Of a stretch of 64,000 nt of DNA, positions 51,986 to 63,099 are shown in pieces. The DNA lies in assembly GCA_963082975.1 (NCBI GenBank), contig OY720345.1:1377001-1441000 (forward strand). The letters run 5' to 3'. The notes beneath the pieces were generated by a model. It was not told where the DNA came from and made no database searches. It saw nothing but the letters and a program-made list of their open reading frames with translations. How positions within the stretch are numbered: the first letter of the stretch is position 1; each line of letters starts with the position of its first letter. This DNA comes from Labia minor (taxonomy: Eukaryota > Arthropoda > Insecta > Dermaptera > Spongiphoridae). Both the position numbers and the translations under genes were made by a program.

Positions 51986-54950
51986 TAGAGTCACCCTTTC
52001 GAGGTCGACCTCTCTTTTTAATTGTTCTAATTGGGTTTATATTATCTAAACGACATGGGGTCAACATAGAAGTATGATAGGTACCTAAAGGGGTATTAGG
52101 ATCATCTAGTGCTGCCACAGTGTATGATACGGGAGAAACAATTTTTATTATTTTATAGGGCCCATCTCTCTTAGGAGCAAATTTGGCAGTGATGCCTTTT
52201 TTCTTATCACTCAAATAATGAGTATTAACCCATACTTTGTCATTTAATTTATAAATAGGACCTTGTTGGTGTTTTTTATCATTGTAATTCTTATTTTTTA
52301 ATTGCTTAGATTCGATTCTTTCATTTATAAATTTCAAATTATTTGCGAATCTCTTTAGATAAGGGGTGATTTCTGGGACGAAGTTGTCATTGTAAATCAC
52401 CTGTCTAATGTCCTTTTTTATATCTAGCGGTGTTCTCATCTCCCTGCCAAACTGTAGGAATGCAGCTGTATATCCGGTCGTATCGTTTTTGGTGCTATTC
52501 ATGGCAAAACGGATCATGGGGAGTTTTTCATCCCACATATTATGTCTATCTTTTACTAAGATTGCCAAACGAGTTTTTAGATCCCGATTTTTCCGTTCCA
52601 CCGGATTCGCCTGTGGATGATATAGGGGGGTAAAATTTTGTGATATGTCTAATAATCCACACAGCTGTTGCATTACAGCACTTATGAACTGGGTTCCATT
52701 ATCGGAAATTATACGCCTAGGGATACCATATCTGAGAATAATCTCTTCCATTAAGATAATGGCACAATCTTTAGCATTGGCCGTTTTCAAAGGAAATAGT
52801 TCAACCCATTTGGTGGTTAAATCTTCCACTATGAGAATCCATCGGTTCCCTTTTTGAGATTCCGGTAATGGACCAAAAAGATCAATAGCTAGTGATTCAT
52901 AACGTTGTGACTGTACAGGTGTCCTAAGTAAACCAGAAGGCTTTTGGTTTGAAGCTTTATAGCGTTGACAGTCAACACAATTCTTTATATATTTGGCAAT
53001 ATATCCACGCATATTATTCCAATAATATCTTTGGGATATTTTTGAATATGTACCTTCAGCTCCATAATGACCAGCTGTAGGAGCATCATGAAATTCTTTT
53101 AATATATTATCCCTTTCTTCTATAGGGATGACCAATTGCGCCTCTTCTCCATCAGAGGAGGGCGAATACCTATAGAGGATGCCTTGGTCCATCAAATAGC
53201 CTTTATCAGACCAATTAACATAATTAACACCTTTGTCGGTAGCTTCCAGTTCATTAATAATAGTTAATAATTCATTATCCTTTAACTGTGCTTCCCTGAT
53301 TTCTTGAGGGGTGGAGTGAGGGAACTCCACATAAATGTGATTATATTGGAATGAATCAATATGATTATTTATATCATTAGTAGAACGCGAAAGTAGGTCC
53401 GCAACAGCATTTGTACGGCCAGGGATATAATTTATTTTTATTTTATAAGCCTGAATTTCTAAAGCCCATCGAGCAAGACGTCCAGTTGGAGCTTTTAAAT
53501 TCATTAACCAGCGTAGAGGCTGATGGTCAGTACAAACAATAATTTCAGAGTTTTCAATATACCCTCGAAATTTTTTTAAGGCCCATACTACTGCAAGAGC
53601 TTCTTTCTCAGTAGTGGTATAATTTATTTCGGCCGGAAGAAGGGTTCTACTGGCGAATTCAATAGGGTGCTCATTTTCCTTTTCTCCTTGAAGTAAAACT
53701 GCTCCTAAAGCGTAGTTGCTCGCATCCGTCTTGATAATAAATGGTTTAGTATGATCCGCTGATACTAAAATAGGTGCAGAGGTGAGACATTTCTTTAAGG
53801 TTAAGAAGGAATTATTCTCATCTTCACCCCATTGCCATCGAACATTCTTTTTTGTTAGACGAGTTAACGGCAAAGCAATTCCAGAAAATTTAGGAATATA
53901 TCTCCTATACCAAGAGCAAGTTTGTATAAAAGATTGCAATTGTTTAAGATTTCTAGGTGACGGCAAATTATTAATAGCCGATACCTTATCAGCATCAATT
54001 TCAATCCCATTTGGTGTTAACCAATGGCCTAAATATTTTACTTTCTCACAAGCAATTTTACACTTGTGAGGATTTACCTTTAGTTTATATTTTCCAAGGG
54101 CTGCAAACACCCTTTTTAGATCTTCTAGATGATCTTCAAATGTAGAGGAAAGGATTATAAGGTCATCTAAGTAAACCAACAATCTAATATCTGGGAGGCT
54201 CCTTTTGAATCTATCCATAAGACGCTGGAAAGTAGCCGGAGCGTTTTTCAATCCGAAGGGCATTCGATTAAAAAGATAAGTACCGAATGTACACACGAAG
54301 GCAGTTTTGTGCCTGTCATCAGGATGAACTGATACCTGATGATATCCAGCCTTCAAATCCAAAGTTGTCATATAAGGGAAATTTCCAGCCTCATGCAATA
54401 GGTCCTCAAGCCTAGGTAACGGGTAAGTGTCCGATACAGTAATGGCATTCAATTTCCTATAATCGACACAAAGTCGAGGATCTCCATTGGATTTTTCTAC
54501 AAGGACAACGGGAGATGCGAATGGTGACTCACACTCCTCTATTACTCCATCAGCGAGTAATTTATTTAGTTCTTTACGTAAAATTTCTTTTTTGACAGGA
54601 GAGATTCTATATGGCGGTCCAGCCACTGGGGCATTATCACCTATGTTAATTCGGTGCTCACCAAAGGGTGTAGGCTCTCCCCCTGCAGTAAAGATATCAT
54701 TGAATTCGTTTAATAGAGAATTCAATTTTTGCCTTTGAGAGACGTTTAAAATCTTGTTATTACTTAAAATATCCGATAAATAATTAATTTTGTGAGGTTC
54801 AGAGGCGATAAGTGGTTCCTCTTTCTCAAAGGGGTATTTTAATTTCTTTCCATTATTAAAATACCACTGGTTAGAGCAAAGATCAATAATTAATCTTGCC
54901 TGTTTTAAAAAATCATTTCCCAATAAAGTTCTCGGGATTTTGATTCTTGA
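51981..54950 (-). CDS. pol: Gypsy-type retrotransposon pol (protease end, RT, RNase H, integrase)
   Basis: An uninterrupted frame (980 codons counted from the first TTG/Leu at 54923; open to about 54950). The start shows only the end of the protease (PRTLLGNDFLKQARLIID). Reverse transcriptase follows at ~95-270: LCVDYRKLNAIT, Asp189 in TTLDLKAGYHQ, and YLDD at 251-254. RNase H is at ~395-515 with TDAS (Asp400), Glu440 and TDHQPLRWL. The integrase zinc finger is H612/H619/C649/C652. Its catalytic core is D681, D741 and E776 (D,D-35-E), followed by a GPYKI..SYTV C-terminal region ending in a basic KKRGRPRKG tail. The enzyme copies element RNA and inserts the DNA. All catalytic residues are present, but gag, the active-site half of protease and the 5' LTR are missing, so this copy is defective. 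The intact frame implies recent insertion. Confidence 0.9.
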   Translation of the reverse strand, partial: SRIKIPRTLLGNDFLKQARLIIDLCSNQWYFNNGKKLKYPFEKEEPLIASEPHKINYLSDILSNNKILNVSQRQKLNSLLNEFNDIFTAGGEPTPFGEHRINIGDNAPVAGPPYRISPVKKEILRKELNKLLADGVIEECESPFASPVVLVEKSNGDPRLCVDYRKLNAITVSDTYPLPRLEDLLHEAGNFPYMTTLDLKAGYHQVSVHPDDRHKTAFVCTFGTYLFNRMPFGLKNAPATFQRLMDRFKRSLPDIRLLVYLDDLIILSSTFEDHLEDLKRVFAALGKYKLKVNPHKCKIACEKVKYLGHWLTPNGIEIDADKVSAINNLPSPRNLKQLQSFIQTCSWYRRYIPKFSGIALPLTRLTKKNVRWQWGEDENNSFLTLKKCLTSAPILVSADHTKPFIIKTDASNYALGAVLLQGEKENEHPIEFASRTLLPAEINYTTTEKEALAVVWALKKFRGYIENSEIIVCTDHQPLRWLMNLKAPTGRLARWALEIQAYKIKINYIPGRTNAVADLLSRSTNDINNHIDSFQYNHIYVEFPHSTPQEIREAQLKDNELLTIINELEATDKGVNYVNWSDKGYLMDQGILYRYSPSSDGEEAQLVIPIEERDNILKEFHDAPTAGHYGAEGTYSKISQRYYWNNMRGYIAKYIKNCVDCQRYKASNQKPSGLLRTPVQSQRYESLAIDLFGPLPESQKGNRWILIVEDLTTKWVELFPLKTANAKDCAIILMEEIILRYGIPRRIISDNGTQFISAVMQQLCGLLDISQNFTPLYHPQANPVERKNRDLKTRLAILVKDRHNMWDEKLPMIRFAMNSTKNDTTGYTAAFLQFGREMRTPLDIKKDIRQVIYNDNFVPEITPYLKRFANNLKFINERIESKQLKNKNYNDKKHQQGPIYKLNDKVWVNTHYLSDKKKGITAKFAPKRDGPYKIIKIVSPVSYTVAALDDPNTPLGTYHTSMLTPCRLDNINPIRTIKKRGRPRKGDSN

Positions 54951-55478
54951 GAGTTAATTGATGAATATAAACATTTTTTTTTTTTTATGATTTTTCCTTT
55001 GATATATATATAAATGGAAAACGAAATTATTTTTCCTCATCATCTAACCCTCCCTTCCCTCGACAATTTAAAACTTCTAACAACCGACATTGGTTATTTA
55101 TTTAATATCAAATGTTACTATACACCTAAATAAATAAAGGAGAGCATTTTATGTTTTATTTTTCATTAATTTTATATTATATTTGATTTACAATTATACA
55201 AATTTTTGAAAAACTTATAATTCTCACTTATATCCTTTTATATGCTTATATCCTATTTACTTATGTACTTATGTACTTATGTACTACTATATTGATATAT
55301 TCTGTAGTATGTTACGATGAACCAGAACCAGAATCTGTCATTATTCAACGGCGAATGTCATGTCGGTGTATATTTGAAATATTTGCTATATATGTACCCT
55401 TACTTCCAACTTCCACCAGTGAATGTCGACATTCACCATACACTAATTAATGGTGAATGTTGAGCATTTCTGATTTTG
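54951..55478. other. Flank of the truncated gypsy element
   Basis: Begins with a stop in the pol frame and poly(T) at 54975-54987. No gag, primer-binding site or LTR. Some mixed-composition sequence at 55300-55450 contains short palindromes such as GTCGACATTCACC next to GGTGAATG copies. Confidence 0.5.
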
Positions 55479-55780
55479 GTAATTATTTACATGAGTGCCA
55501 CAAGCTTTATTAATTAAACTAAAAGAGATCATGCAAAAAGTCATAAGAAAAAGTTGTTTAGAATCATACAAGGAATAGAGCAGGGTAAGTTTCATGAATC
55601 AAATGATGATGAAATATTACCGAAACGGTAATTATTTCGTTGACAGCCGCAGCTAGGTGGGTTCATGAAACTTACCCTGCTCTATTCCTTGTATGATTCT
55701 AAACAACTTTTTCTTATGACTTTTTGCATGATCTCTTTTAGTTAATTAATAAAGCTTGTGGCACTCATGTAAATAATTAC
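55479..55780. repeat. Near-perfect 120-bp-arm palindrome
   Basis: Arms 55479-55598 and 55662-55780 are reverse complements, apart from one A indel in an AATTAAACT/AATTAACT context. The 63-nt loop contains TCAAATGATGATGAAATATT, which recurs at 56313, and a short palindrome (CGAAACGGTAATTATTTCG region). It is not part of a family seen elsewhere here. Confidence 0.9.
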
Positions 55781-56462
55781 CCTTATTTTATATTTTCTTC
55801 TCCATAATTCAGTAGCGATAAATTTTTCGCCTCTCTTTCTGACACATTGCACATTCAAAATGAGAAATAATAGTAGATAATAAAAAAAACTGACTAAATT
55901 ATGTGATTCAAATCTTATTTATTGTTACAACTTACAACAACTATTATCGTTGAACACTTTGAATTGCTTGCTTTTACAATGACAGGCTGTATAGTCTACT
56001 GCTTCTCGAATTAGCTGGAGTTGCTTCGCTCCTCAAAATTTCTTAAAAATAAATCTCATCCATAGAATCCTGATTGGCCCTTTCAATTGAGTCTTGTGTA
56101 ACTGAGATTTTCCATTAACTATCTTAACATCTTCCAACATTATGTATAATGTATACGATTTCGGATATGACTTGATTACTCAATTCTCTTCCATTGATTC
56201 TGATTGCAATATTGCACTTAGTTTTAGCAGAAACAAGTCTCTTTTCGATATTCACCAGAACATTTCTGTAATGTAATCAACATACACCGATGAGAGCCCG
56301 AATATACAAGGATCAAATGATGATGAAATATTCCTTTGGTGTTTGATGACACAATTCTAATTAAATATGTCAAGATTTAATTTTAGTCTGATTATTTTAA
56401 ATCAGACTAAAATTGAACCAGATTATATTTCATGTTGTTCAAAAAAGACATACAAAAGGAAA
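55781..56462. other. Mixed AT-rich DNA, no gene seen
   Basis: The only recognised element is the repeat of the palindrome loop at about 56309-56332. About 56385-56415 is a small inverted repeat (TTTTAGTCTGATT / AATCAGACTAAAA). Confidence 0.5.
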
Positions 56463-56983
56463 TAAGTTGACCTGTGGCCAGGTCTGAACCGACCGACAGT
56501 TTGAAATAAATTAATTTCCAGCTACAGAAACAATTTCAAATAATTTTAATATATCTATTAATGTAGGCTATGACGTCATATAATTTTAAATTAAGAAAAA
56601 AACTAATAAAGATGATTTTTCTCGAAGATATAATAAGACAAATACCAAGTGAATGATTCGTGAAAATATGTAAAAAATCTCCTCATGTGAAATTTGCTGT
56701 GAAAATAACCCTTCCCTTCCTATCGTCGATCGCTAATACTATAACTTCCGGTTTTCGGATTTGCACCAAAAGTTGATCAATTCATCATACTGATGCATTA
56801 AGTAAATATACCAAATTTCATCAAAATCCGTTCAGCCATTCAGGCTGTACACATCTATACGGACGGACAGACGGACAGACATGATGCTAAAAATACTTTT
56901 TTCTGTTAAGAATAGATATGTAAAAATCTCCACATGTGAAATTTGGTGTGAAAACAATACCTCCCTTACTATCGTCGGTCGGT
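56463..56983 (-). mobile_element. HINE-A copy with internal deletion
   Basis: 3' end at 56463 and 5' end at 56983. About 100 bp corresponding to the AT-rich segment of 47075-47175 is missing. Hairpin GACCTG-TGGC-CAGGTC and both CCGACCGAC repeats are recognisable. Confidence 0.75.
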
Positions 56984-57884
56984 AAAAAAGAAAAAATTAT
57001 GTAAAGTAATAAATTTTATTTTATTTTATTGAATACACATGTTTTAAGAATATAGTTTTTGATGTTTTATATATATATATATACATTCAAGGATTTTGTT
57101 ATTATTATTATTATTATTTTTTTAAATCAGATTTTCAGCCATGTTTATTCGATTTACTTTTGTAGATTATTACAAAGAGGACTGATAGACTGATCTGTAG
57201 ATTTGTTATCAATAGGAAAAAAGAAAAAAAAGAAAAACAACCATTTGTACTACATGCTGTTGCTTAAGTTATAAAAGCTATACTCTATTGGAAAGAGGAT
57301 GGAGGAGAGCGTGAGAGCACAACCATATGGGCAAATGCTCACCCTGGGGATTAGTCGCCCCCTTTTGTACTACTAGCTCTCTTTCCACTCTTTCGTTTTC
57401 ATTAGACTATTGTTTTACCAACAATTGCCCTCAGACCTGTAGTACATAGAAATAATTCTAAAGCTAAATTATTTTGAGTTTTTAAAAAAGTATAAACATA
57501 TAAAACTGATTACTTATAATAGAACTGATATATAAGTAGATGATAATAAAAAAGGGATACCATATTCCATATTAAATACAATTTAAGTTATTTTTAATTT
57601 TATTTAAAATTTTTACTATGAATCTTAAATTTAAGAATATTATGATTCTTATGGATAATTTATGAGTATGTATATTTATACTCGACAATTATTTTTTTCA
57701 TTAATCACCAATTAATTCTATTTCACTCTTAATCATTGGCTCTTTATTGTCTTTGTTGGAACTCACCAAGACAAGTTGCAAACTTTATGCAAAAATTATA
57801 ATATGATGCAAAATTGAAATTCAAAATATCCATAATCATATCCATTGCTACCACAATAAGAATACGATTAGAAATTATTTTAAA
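56984..57884. other. AT-rich DNA with a mixed-composition patch
   Basis: 57290-57440 has higher complexity (GGAGGAGAGCGTGAGAGCAC; CACCCTGGGGATTAGTCG) but no coding signal; otherwise featureless. Confidence 0.4.
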
Positions 57885-59743
57885 CTAGCTGCTCAGAGCT
57901 CCTTCGTCGCTCTTCACATCTAGACGGGGGCTCCGCCCCCTGTACCCCCGAGTGGTACATAGTATTTGGTTGAAAGTAGTAAAAGGTTTTCATCCATTTT
58001 GTTTCAATCAATGTATAACATAAAACATTCATTTCTTATTGTGTGATTATTTAAAATATATTTTAATTTAATCAGTAAATTAATTATATATATTTTTATT
58101 GAATATGTTATAACTATCTACTCGAAAGTTCTTGGCAGCTACAACCACATTTCTCCAAGTGTTCTTATCCTGAGCCTCTGTTCCATCTTTCTTACGTCAT
58201 TCCTTGGTGTCCTCATCTTTGGCCCATAAATGCTGGGAAGAATCCTATTCTCAAATACTCTGATTCCACTCTCATCTCCTAAGATCATAGACCATGTCTC
58301 ACACTCATATAATACAACAGACAAAATAATTGTTTTATATATTTTAATTTTCATTCCCTTTTATAATAATTTTGATGAGATAAGCCTCTTTACTGAATGA
58401 TAACATGCGTTTCCCGATTGCAACTTCGATTAAAATTCTTCTCAAATATTATTATTCTTCGTGATTACATTCAATTTTTCTACATATTCAAATTCTACAT
58501 TTTGTATGTTAATATTGCTCCTGTTTGTTTCTAAATATATTTATTTATCATTATTAATTTCAAACCTCATCTCTTTTCCTACCTCGATTAATTTTTCCTC
58601 GCTATCTGTAATTGCAATTGCCGAATCTCCTATTATATTTAAGTCGTCTGGGTCACCTAATATTTTACAATTGATTTCCGCATCTTACTCTTTCTTTACT
58701 ACCTTCAAGATATATTTTAAGATCAAAATTTGAAAAAGTTTATCCGGATCTATTGAGTCATGCGTAGGTTTTACTAAAGTCTACAAATAATTAGTGAACA
58801 GAGATATTGAATTCGCGGTTTTTTAATATCTGTCATAATGAAAATATCTTAATTAATGTTGATCGATTTGGCATGAACCCGCAATGATATCGTCTAATAT
58901 TTCCTCCGCCTATAGTTATAAGTATTGTATATGTTATAATAGAGTATAATATTTCTTGATCATTTCATTTTGATATTTTAATTTCATTGCTTGATTTTTA
59001 TTGAATATTTTTAATTATAATAAAATTTTAGAAAATGCAAAGTTAGAGACTTGAGACAATTTATAAAAATTAACGGTATAAAAGTATTGATAAAACTAAA
59101 GGTAAATTAACATTCATTAATAGTATTAATTTAAATTAATGGATTTATTTGATTTTTTATTATTAAGTTCATTTATTAATTTTTTTAGATCATAGTTAAT
59201 TCCCTCCCTTAAAATAAAAGAAGTATTCAAATATAGAAAGAATAAATACAAAATAATTTAAGTTAAATATGATTTAAATATTTTATTATATTAATTAAAA
59301 TGAGAACTTTTAGAATAAATTATTTAATTGAAATGATATTTGAATATTAGAATTTAAAATAAAAAGTTAAATATTATAATAATTCTTTGATTGCTAGTTA
59401 TATACATTGTGTAAAATGAGTCCGCCAGTCAGTGGGCCACGCCTGGCTCTTGAATGAACAACACGGAGAACTATATAAACTTAAAAAAATTAAATTCTGC
59501 GGTTATTGATTAGAATTAGATATTAATAAAATCTATAGCCTATGTTACCATAGAGATATATAAGAATATTGTGATGTAATTTCATAGAAATCGTTTCTTA
59601 TTTTTTGTTCATAATTCTAAATTACCGGTAAAGTGTCGGTTAAGTAGGAAATTTCTTTTTTGTTTGTTTCTATGACAGCAAAAAAGTAAACAAATTACAT
59701 ACATACATACATACATACAAACACTCTCCTTTATATATATAGA
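57885..59743 (-). mobile_element. Helitron A with both ends and LINE cargo
   Basis: The minus strand starts A|TCTATATATATAAAGGAG at 59743 and ends CAGCTAG|T at 57885. The terminal hairpin stem is weakened by substitutions (AGAGCTCCTTCGTCGCTCT on plus), while the GGGGGC/GCCCCC hairpin is intact. LINE cargo lies at about 58130-58740. The 5' section is colinear with 43478-45881 (GGGCCACGCC.GGCTCTTGAA; AACAACACGGAGAA) but carries its own CATACATACATA tract instead of GTCTGTCC. Confidence 0.75.
58130..58740 (-). pseudogene. LINE ORF fragment captured by Helitron A
   Basis: Minus-strand frames read TIILSVVLYECETWSMILGD, ESGIRVFENRILPSIYGPK and, nearer the end, EQRLRIRTLGEMWL. The RT catalytic loop remnant near 58640 is PDDLN. 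About 70 residues between GPK.. and the C-terminal block are deleted relative to 43727-44540. Confidence 0.75.
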
Positions 59744-60500
59744 TTTTAAAAAAAAGGAGGAAAATTTTAATTTATAAAATGTATGATAAAATTAAAGAGG
59801 TTTTATTAATATTTTTTTTTTTTTTTTTTTTAAACTTTCAAAATGTATTATAAGGTACATAAATGTACGAGTATATATGTACATACACTGGGTCACTTGA
59901 AGTTGTTAACATGTTCTAATAATCTAGGATTGTTAGTTCTCAAATTATCAATTAGAATAATCCCGAGAATGTTGTCTAGTTAGTCCAAGGCTTAGTTGTA
60001 TCTAACAACTTACTATTAATTAAATTACTAGTTTAAGATATACGATATTAATTAATTAATTAGTCGCATATATGATAAAAAAATTAACGAATGGCTAATT
60101 GCTATCTAAATTGTTAATAAAAAAAAATCTAATCTAATAAATGCCTAGAATTAATCAACCAAAATTTAGCCTGCTCCCTAAAATATAATAATAAATTTAT
60201 TACCTTGTAATTATTATTCAAATTATTATTATTAATCTATGGAAAATTAAAACTATTAAATTAAAATTTAATTTATTATAAAACAAAAAAAAAATCGTAA
60301 TTACTTGTTGGTTATAAATTTTGCACTCATGATCAGATGATCATTAAACTGGTAAAATTATTATTAAACATAATAATGAAACAATTAATTAATAAATTAA
60401 AATATGGCAATATTTAGTTGAAATTTATTAAAATATCTTTTCCATATTGTGTATCCACACTCTATTTTTTTTTATTTTTATTATTTTAATATTTTATTTA

Positions 60501-60534
<34 letters not shown>

Positions 60535-60960
60535 AATGATTTTTTTATAAAAGGTGAATTATTAAAGGGGGGAAATTTTAAGAAAAAGAATAATGTGTGG
60601 TCACCAAAGTGTAATGGACAAGGTTGGACTTTGAATCGGCGTGAACTGTCCCGGATATCTGGACTAAAAAAAAAGAGAGAAAAAAATTAAATTTAAAATT
60701 AAGAATTAAAAATTTATTTTAAGATTGATTATATTTAATGTTTAAATATAAACTTTTAAAACTGTTAGATTTAAAAATAAACTTTTAATTATAGTTTTAT
60801 ATACAAAAAATTTATTTAATATTTATTTATAAAAAAATCCGTTATATAAAAATTAAAGAGACATCAATATTTGTTGTGAATAAAAATAATTTTTCTTTTA
60901 ATTCTTTGATAAAAAAAATATTAAAATAATAATAAAAAAATTCCTTTTTTGAAAACAATA
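59744..60960. other. AT-rich DNA with (TA)n
   Basis: Contains poly(T) at 59812-59831 and (TA)n at 60503-60531. About 60580-60665 has mixed composition. No gene seen. Confidence 0.5.
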
Positions 60961-60969
60961 TTTCTTGTT

Positions 60970-61190
60970 AACGATGTAGCCGGAACTCATCTAAGCGATC
61001 ATCAGTGGACGGCTGAATGGTGTTCCAAATGCAGAAATAATGAATACACTAACACCACCGAAAGATGAAATCAAAGAATCAATGCAACAATATGTTCAAA
61101 TCAATAAGGTAGAAATCTGTTAATCTTGTAGCCGGTCCTTATACATATAAGCGATCATCCGTGGATTGGTAAATGGTGGTCCTTTTTTCC
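60970..61190. repeat. Imperfect direct repeat in a mixed-composition island
   Basis: 60975-61023 and 61126-61178 share TGTAGCCGG, TAAGCGATCATC, GTGGA and AATGGTG in order, separated by about 100 bp. Neither half is found elsewhere in the window. Confidence 0.6.
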
Positions 61191-61336
61191 TCCAATAAAG
61201 TCCATCTAAGGATTAATGATATTTTTGGAATATCATTACAATATATATATATATATATATATATAGAATTAATTAAAGGAAATTAATTTTTTCTCATCAA
61301 ATATTTTATCATTGAATATAATATAATAGTTTTTTT

Positions 61337-61958
61337 ACCGACCGACGATAGTAAGGGAGGTATTGTTTTCACACCAAATTTCACATGTGGAGATTTTTAC
61401 ATATCTCCACGAATTATGCATTTTCTAAACAGAAAAAAGTATTTTTAGCATGATGTCTGTCCGTCCGTCCGTCCGTATAGATGTGTACAGCCTGAACGGC
61501 TCAACCGATTTTGATGAAATTTGGTATATTTACTTAATGCATCAGTGGGATGAATTGATCAACTTTTGGTGCAATTCCGGAAACCGGAAGTGGTAGTATT
61601 AGCGATCGACGATAGGAAGGAAAGGGTTATTTTCACACCAAAGGAGATTTTTTTATATATCACCACGAATCATGCACTTTGTATTGGTTTTATCCTCGAG
61701 AAAAATCATATTTATTAGTTTTTTCTTGATTTAAAATTATATGACGTCATCCAGCCATTCATGACGTCACAGCCTGGTCTTGCATAGATATTATAAATAA
61801 AATAAAATTAAAAATGTTTATATTTATTATTTATGTATGCCTATCTGTTTTTTATTACATTAATAGATATATTGAAATTATTTGAAATTGTTTCTGTAGC
61901 TGGAAATTAATTTATTTCAAACCGTCGGTCGGTTCGGACCTGGCCACAGGTCAACTTA
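61337..61958 (+). mobile_element. HINE-A, reference-quality full-length copy
   Basis: 622 bp from ACCGACCGACGATAG (after TTTTTT) to AACTTA|T. The order is 5' inverted repeat; AAATTTCACATGTGGAG block; GTCCGTCCGTCCGTC core (61459-61475); GATGAAATTTGGTATATTTA block; TTCCGGAAACCGGAA palindrome; two ATGACGTCA motifs; an AT-rich segment; and an internal copy of the inverted repeat CGTCGGTCGGT, then hairpin GACCTG-GCCA-CAGGTC 6 nt from the end. Non-coding. Confidence 0.85.
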
Positions 61959-62449
61959 TTTTTTAATAGGAATCATGTCGAACAATCAGGGAAAATAATT
62001 TTTTGAAAAATAACAAGCAATTTTAATTTAATTTAATAATATTTTTATTTTTATGATTGAAATTGATTTCTAATACATATAATAAAATAATATGAATAGT
62101 TATATATTAAATCCTTAATTGATGATAAAAAAGAAAATTTATTTTTTTTACAAAAATTCTTAAATAATATTTTTTAAACTTTAATGAATTATTTAGATTA
62201 TTAAGTGGTGATTGTAATTATCAATTCTCTCTATAAAATAAAACAATTAAATTAAAGTTGCGTATTAACGATTAGCATTACAACTCTATTATTTATTTTT
62301 TTTTAAAAAAAAAGAAAAGAATTTATCAATTCTGATTTATAATCATTTATTTTGTAGGTAATATGTACATATATTTCTTTCTTTCTTTCTTTCTTTCTTG
62401 TTTCTATAATATTTAATGATGATTTAACGATGTCTCTTCAATAAGGAAT
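61959..62449. other. AT-rich DNA with (TTTC)n
   Basis: TTTC repeats at 62375-62399; nothing else. Confidence 0.5.
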
Positions 62450-62610
62450 GATGATGACCTTACTGTAAGTTGATACGCCATTTGACAGTCAACGTGGGCG
62501 TATATGCAAATAAAAGTACACCTATAACAAGATGGCGCAATTACGAAGCCAATGCCGCACAATTGGCGGCGCTATTCAATTTAATCAAGCAGAATGAACG
62601 AAACTTAATT
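62450..62610. promoter_or_regulatory. Candidate regulatory island upstream of a possible promoter
   Basis: Dense motif-like content: GCCATTTGACAG, GTGGGCG, the octamer ATGCAAAT (62502-62509), AAGATGGCGC (YY1/Pho-like) and the near-palindrome GCCAATGCC..AATTGGCGGC. A 63-codon open frame crosses it but ends in poly-Phe from the T run at 62617-62641. It may be an enhancer or proximal promoter of the TATA box at 62693 (inference). Confidence 0.35.
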
Positions 62611-62616
62611 TATTCT

Positions 62617-62641
62617 TTTTTTTTTTTTTTTTTTTTTTTTT
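62617..62641. repeat. Poly(T) tract
   Basis: About 25 consecutive T between the motif-rich island and the TATA box. Confidence 0.85.
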
Positions 62642-62692
62642 ATTGGGGCGACACGGTATAGCAAATTTATTCGATTGGTCAGATTGAATTTG

Positions 62693-62699
62693 TATAAAA
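62693..62699 (+). promoter_or_regulatory. Possible TATA box
   Basis: TATAAAAGAG in a mixed-composition region. Roughly 90 bp downstream is a donor-like ATCAG|GTAATC at 62790, so the interval could be a first exon (mostly 5' untranslated). No coding sequence can be joined to it within the window. Confidence 0.35.
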
Positions 62700-62790
62700 G
62701 AGAGAATGCTACTCCAACGAGCTCCCTTCTCTCTCTTGCCTCATCCTTTCATCCCTTCAGCAGCCGCTTTCGACACGACCTTAAATCAGG

Positions 62791-63099
62791 TAATCAATAA
62801 GGGCTGCTCGCCAAGGGAATTTATATTGTATCATCTCATGCTTCTTCTTATTTGTTCTCTGAAGAGAAAATTCTTTTCAGATGAGATTCTCTTAATATTT
62901 ACTTTTTTCTTATATTATATTATAAGTTAAATTCAAAATATTATTTTTATATTAATTTTTACATTATTTTGCATTAAGTATTTTGATAAAATCTAATTGT
63001 ATTTAAACAAGTTAAATATTATTTATCAAATCTTCATTTATTAGTATATAAGTACATATATAATTTAAAATAATTATTTATTTTAATTGTCAACATTTG
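62791..63099. other. AT-rich DNA, possible start of an intron
   Basis: If the donor at 62790 is real, this is the beginning of an intron that may extend past the window; otherwise featureless. Confidence 0.3.

Noticed and set aside
52408-54738. Plus-strand open frames opposite pol
   Set aside because: Shadows of the conserved minus-strand polyprotein.
62470-62661. 63-codon frame through the motif-rich island
   Set aside because: Runs into poly-Phe from the T tract and has no recognisable domain; regulatory DNA is more plausible.
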